The notes under the pieces: generated by a model | The model's database searches: none | Told to the model about the DNA's origin: nothing | The model's input: the letters and a program-made list of their open reading frames with translations, nothing else | Program-made: the position numbers and the translations under genes | NCBI GenBank assembly: GCA_029960065.1 | Contig: JASCOF010000003.1 | Coordinates: 434,001 to 498,000, forward strand | Reading direction: 5' to 3' | Length of the DNA stretch: 64,000 nt | Origin: Flavobacteriaceae bacterium PS02336 | Lineage (GTDB): Bacteria > Bacteroidota > Bacteroidia > Flavobacteriales > Flavobacteriaceae | Part shown: positions 60,264-64,000 of the stretch, in pieces | Layout: each line of letters starts with the position of its first letter | How positions within the stretch are numbered: the stretch's first letter is position 1

Positions 60264-61772
60264 ATGTATGATTATGTATCGCTGTTAAAAAACATAGTGG
60301 ACAACACACCTCTTCCTATAGCTGTTTTAATTGGTTCCGAACTTAAAATAGAGCTGGCTAATCCTGCAATGATCTCCATATGGGGAAAAGGAAATGACGT
60401 CATCGGATGCAACTATTTTGATGTACTTCCTGAATCACCCAGACATGAAATAATGCTTCAGGCAATGGAGGTGCTAAAGACAGGAATCCCATTTTATGCA
60501 AAGGACAAGCTCATAGATTTAATAGTTGATGGAAAAATAACACAGCATTATTTCAATTACAGTTTTACTCCTCTTTACGGTAACGATGGAAATATATACG
60601 GTCTATTAAAAAATGGAACCGATATAACAGATTTACACAACATCAAACAGAAAGTACAGAGTTCAGATGAAAGACTCCGCATAGCGGTTGAATCTTCTGG
60701 AATGGGAACTTATGAAATAAATTTAATTACTAAGGAAACTGTTACTTCTGGAAATTTTAACGAATTGTGGTCTGTTGATGAAGCATCAGACACTGAAATG
60801 CTTCTGAAAAGAATGCATCCAGAGGATTTACCAATAAGGGAAAAAGCACATCAGGATGCATTAGTTACAGGAAAAATAGTTTATGAAGCCAGGATTATAA
60901 ATGATGATCAATCTGAAAGATGGGTAAAAGTCAACGGAAAAATTATAAAAGATCAAAATGGGAATGATTCCAGCATCATTGGAATTATACAGGACATCAG
61001 CGATCAGAGAAAGTTTGAAAAAGATCTCCACCTAAAAATCGAGGAAAGCATTAAGGAACTAAGACTGTCAAATGAGAATCTAATTCATTTCGCCAATATG
61101 GTTACTCATGACTTAAAAGAACCTGTACGAAAAATCAAATTTTTTAATGGTTTATTAAAAAAAGAAATTGAAGCTGAAAGAATTGAAAAAATAAAAAAAT
61201 ATAATGATAAAGTAGACCAGTCTGCCCAGAGAATGGAAACATTAATAGAAGGCACCTTAGCCTATTCAACTCTCAATAAATCAATTCAGTCAGTCCAGAA
61301 AATAAATCTGGATCAAATAATTGAAAATATAAAAATAGATCTTGAACTTATTATACAAGAAAAGGATGCAATTCTTATCACAAGCGAACTTCCTGAAATA
61401 GAAGGAGCTCCTATTTTAATACACCAGTTATTTTATAATCTAATACATAATGCTTTAAAATTTTCTAAAGCAGATGAACCTCCTAGAGTTATAATTACAT
61501 CTAATATTGTGGACTATGATGGCAAAAAGCATGTCCAGATAGTAATTAAAGATAATGGTATAGGGCTAGACACCGCATATGCGGAACGAATATTCAACGC
61601 TTTTGAAAGACTGCATTCGAAAGACGATTACGAAGGAACTGGACTCGGGCTTGCACTTTGCAGAAAAATAACCGAAAGACATAACGGAACTATCACTGCT
61701 GCAGGAAAGGAGAATGATGGAGCCGAATTTACAATAATCCTGCCTCTAAATCAGGAAAAGAACACTATTTAA
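60264..61772 (+). CDS. PAS-domain sensor histidine kinase, paralogue of 36573-38069
   Basis: The 502-residue protein has no membrane helix. The layout is identical to the kinase at 36573: a PAS domain starting NTPLPIAVLIGSELKIELAN, a second PAS ending IIGIIQDISDQRK, HisKA with H282 (VTHDLKEPVRKIKF), N box LFYNLIHNALKFSK, DNGIGL, and GTGLGLALCRKI. Sequence similarity runs along the whole length, so the two are paralogues. It has no receiver gene beside it and may use the stand-alone receivers of the island. Confidence 0.88.
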   Translation: MYDYVSLLKNIVDNTPLPIAVLIGSELKIELANPAMISIWGKGNDVIGCNYFDVLPESPRHEIMLQAMEVLKTGIPFYAKDKLIDLIVDGKITQHYFNYSFTPLYGNDGNIYGLLKNGTDITDLHNIKQKVQSSDERLRIAVESSGMGTYEINLITKETVTSGNFNELWSVDEASDTEMLLKRMHPEDLPIREKAHQDALVTGKIVYEARIINDDQSERWVKVNGKIIKDQNGNDSSIIGIIQDISDQRKFEKDLHLKIEESIKELRLSNENLIHFANMVTHDLKEPVRKIKFFNGLLKKEIEAERIEKIKKYNDKVDQSAQRMETLIEGTLAYSTLNKSIQSVQKINLDQIIENIKIDLELIIQEKDAILITSELPEIEGAPILIHQLFYNLIHNALKFSKADEPPRVIITSNIVDYDGKKHVQIVIKDNGIGLDTAYAERIFNAFERLHSKDDYEGTGLGLALCRKITERHNGTITAAGKENDGAEFTIILPLNQEKNTI

Positions 61773-61910
61773 AATATTCTTTGTATTCTAAAATTTGGGG
61801 TTTCAGCAAAAATTAAATTTTTTCTACAACTTATTATTGCAAGACAAAAACCAGATAAATAACGATTTTGTGGTTATCTCTAAATTTCTCCGATACAAGC
61901 TACACTATTT

Positions 61911-64000
61911 TTACTTAAAAATTCGGCTGATAATTTTCCCGATGTCAGCAAAATCATCAAGGTTGCTTACCGCTCTTTTTTCTGTAACGGTATTATCAAT
62001 TTTTGAGAAAGGATAAATTAATATATAATTGTTGTTGCTTAGTTTTTTATTTAAAATTTCAGGCACTTCCTTCATCTGAGGAAAATAAGAATACATACCT
62101 CTGTCTGCCATTAAAATGATTAGCGCTTCGTCTTCTTCCAGACTGCCTACAGTATTTTCGGCCTCCTTCCATGAAGATACAGCTGTAAAAACAGCTTCTA
62201 TGTTTGATTTTTTAATGATACTGCCTAATACAGCAATAGTTTTCTCGTTTGCGTAAAAACTCATTTTGGCACCCGAATTTTTTCCAATGTTCCAAATTCT
62301 TAATAGAGAATGAAAAAAACCTGGTTCTTTTTCTGCATCAGCAGGGATCAGGACAGCATACTTTTTAATGGTTGAAACCGGCTGGACTGCATGATAGATA
62401 ATCAGATTTATATGCTTGTTCTGAAGGTAACCGTTATAAAGATTATATATAAACGAAGATGAAAATCCTTTTTCTTCTTCAAGACCAATAATCAGGTCGG
62501 TAATATTCTGTTCTTTCACCACATTGTTAATCCCTGCAATTACATCATTATCATGCCTTGTTATGGGATTTAGTTTAATGTCGGCAGCAGCAGCCATATT
62601 TACAGCCGCACCCAGCAGTTTTTCTGCATTTTTTTGAGATGATTCGCTTTTGTCTTCGTTAATCACATTTAGCGCAAAAAGGTTGTCTTTATTGCTTCTG
62701 CTTTTTATAAGAAGTCCCAGATTAACCATTTTCTCAACAGTATCTTCATGATTTACAGCCAGCAGAATTTTCTCTTCTTCATCACCCTCACCTGCAGCGG
62801 TTTCTTCTCTATCTGCATCCGCAATTCTCTGGGCACTTGCCATTGACACAAATGATGAAACAGTACACGAAACCAGTATAAGCAAAATGCTTCCATTAAG
62901 CACATGTTCATTTAAAAGCCTGATAGGCTCACCTGCTTCATTTTCCGATAATATAATATTATATCCTACCATGACAGAAGCAAGTGTTGCGGCTGCAGAA
63001 GCTGCGCTCATTCCGAAAATAAGTCTGCCTTCATCATCTGTAAAATTAAATGTCTTTTTAGTTAAAAAAGCAGCTGCGTATTTCCCTCCTATTGAAGCTA
63101 TAAGCATGACTGACGCTACTCCTATTGTTTCCCAGCTCTGTATAAAGGCATTAAAATCAATCAGCATACCGACGCTGATCAGGAAAAACGGAATAAAAAT
63201 AGCATTTCCCACAAATTCCACCCTGTTCATTAGTGATGATGTGTGCGGTATCAACCTGTTTAGGGCAAGACCTGCAAAAAATGCTCCGATAATGGCCTCT
63301 ATTCCTGCTAATTCTGCCAGTAAAGCAGCAAGGTAAATCATGACAATAACAAAAATATACTGGGAAATCTTGTCTTCGACATTTTTAAAAAACCATCGTG
63401 CTGCAATTGGAAAAAGGAGCAGCACTACTAAAGCAAATATAAGCATAGAAACCGACAGCGTGACCCAAAAAGATGTTCCAACTTCTCCCTGTGACATACC
63501 CACTACAACAGCCAGAACTACCAGCGAAAGCACATCTGTAATCATGGTTCCGCCAACAGTAACATTCACAGCCAGCTTTTTGGCGATTCCGAGTTTGCTC
63601 ACCATCGGATATACAATAAGAGTATGTGATGAAAAAAGACTGGCAAATAATACCGAGCTTAAAAGCGAAAAGTGCAGTATATAATAACCGCCTATAAGCC
63701 CCAGAGCAAATGGCACAATAAAGGTATAAAGGGAAAAAGTAATACTCTTCCATTTATTTTTTTTAAAGTCCCCCATATCTATCTCCAGACCAGCAAGAAA
63801 CATTATATAAAGAAGTCCCGTAGTTCCTGTTACCACTATACTGCTGTCTCTGGCAAGAACATTAAATCCATTTGGACCAATAACTGCACCAGCTATAATA
63901 AGCCCCAGCAGGTGTGGCACTTTTATTTTATTCAATAAAAGAGGAATACATAAAATTATGATGAGTTCGATAAGGAATTTTAGTACTGGATCTTCAATAG
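61911..64000 (-). CDS. CPA2-type cation:proton antiporter with stress-protein-like tail (5' end cut)
   Basis: The frame is open to the right window edge, with no start codon needed inside; text before the TTG at 63935 reads FLIELIIILCIPLLL, the first membrane helix. The first ~390 codons of the visible part form about 10-11 membrane helices of the KefB/NhaP2 type (GLIIAGAVIGPNGFNVLARD; LAELAGIEAIIGAFFAGLALNR cited by ends). A cytoplasmic tail (~400-674) has a universal-stress-protein-like fold with nucleotide-type text (KILLAVNHEDTVEKMVNLGL). It likely exchanges Na+ or K+ for H+. The complete protein is longer than the 674 residues counted from TTG 63935. Confidence 0.85.
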   Translation of the reverse strand, partial: IEDPVLKFLIELIIILCIPLLLNKIKVPHLLGLIIAGAVIGPNGFNVLARDSSIVVTGTTGLLYIMFLAGLEIDMGDFKKNKWKSITFSLYTFIVPFALGLIGGYYILHFSLLSSVLFASLFSSHTLIVYPMVSKLGIAKKLAVNVTVGGTMITDVLSLVVLAVVVGMSQGEVGTSFWVTLSVSMLIFALVVLLLFPIAARWFFKNVEDKISQYIFVIVMIYLAALLAELAGIEAIIGAFFAGLALNRLIPHTSSLMNRVEFVGNAIFIPFFLISVGMLIDFNAFIQSWETIGVASVMLIASIGGKYAAAFLTKKTFNFTDDEGRLIFGMSAASAAATLASVMVGYNIILSENEAGEPIRLLNEHVLNGSILLILVSCTVSSFVSMASAQRIADADREETAAGEGDEEEKILLAVNHEDTVEKMVNLGLLIKSRSNKDNLFALNVINEDKSESSQKNAEKLLGAAVNMAAAADIKLNPITRHDNDVIAGINNVVKEQNITDLIIGLEEEKGFSSSFIYNLYNGYLQNKHINLIIYHAVQPVSTIKKYAVLIPADAEKEPGFFHSLLRIWNIGKNSGAKMSFYANEKTIAVLGSIIKKSNIEAVFTAVSSWKEAENTVGSLEEDEALIILMADRGMYSYFPQMKEVPEILNKKLSNNNYILIYPFSKIDNTVTEKRAVSNLDDFADIGKIISRIFK

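Overview
The window reads as chromosomal DNA of a Flavobacterium-type Bacteroidota. It is AT-rich, its promoters carry the Bacteroidota -7 box TAnnTTTG (several with a TTTG -33 box about 19 bases upstream), ribosome-binding sites are weak, and it encodes SusC/SusD pairs, TonB-dependent receptors with carboxypeptidase-like N-terminal domains, FecI/FecR-type signalling, a type IX secretion substrate and DUF6377-type regulators. It holds about 55 protein genes, one tRNA, two clear pseudogenes or interrupted genes, and many intergenic repeats. There is no prophage, integrase, IS transposase, CRISPR array or rRNA.

Layout. 1-6.3 kb: end of an FAD oxidoreductase gene, a MarR-GNAT fusion regulator, an AraC regulator, a deoxyinosine/uracil-type DNA glycosylase, a small membrane protein, and a MarR-MATE efflux operon with matching palindromic operators. 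6.4-8.2 kb: a predicted outer-membrane protein, then a three-copy tandem repeat. 8.2-20 kb: a polysaccharide utilisation locus (lipoprotein, secreted protein, SusC, SusD, GH99-like and GH97 enzymes) with a divergent DUF6377 regulator. 20-24.3 kb: sterol desaturase-like protein, glutamate dehydrogenase with a putative attenuator leader, and an EamA transporter. 24.5-31.4 kb: an AAA+ ATPase/VWA pair, small housekeeping and hypothetical genes, a J-domain/KTSC protein, and a TlpA-type thiol-disulfide lipoprotein gene interrupted by an in-frame TGA. 31.8 kb: tRNA-Tyr.

32.5-41.8 kb is a signalling island. It has a complete bacteriophytochrome histidine kinase, a PAS histidine kinase and four stand-alone CheY-like response regulators, with a secreted T9SS protein and two small, possibly paralogous ORFs (one decayed) among them. 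A second PAS kinase of the same architecture lies at 60.3 kb. Two SDR proteins follow at 42-44 kb. 44.5-50.5 kb: CPBP protease, AraC regulator, and a siderophore receptor plus PepSY reductase pair with a palindrome inside its consensus promoter. 50.5-55.7 kb: a repeat-containing lipoprotein and an ECF sigma/FecR/TonB-receptor surface-signalling operon. 55.8-58.5 kb: an HxlR regulator followed by OB-fold, DUF5777, cytochrome c-like and YceI genes. The window ends in a CPA2 antiporter with a cytoplasmic stress-protein-like tail, cut by the right edge.

The observations most worth a second look are the Cys/Met-rich leader peptide plus terminator ahead of glutamate dehydrogenase, the TGA-split TlpA gene, the phytochrome/response-regulator island with duplicated small-ORF promoters, and the operator palindromes beside MarR, MATE and siderophore-receptor genes.
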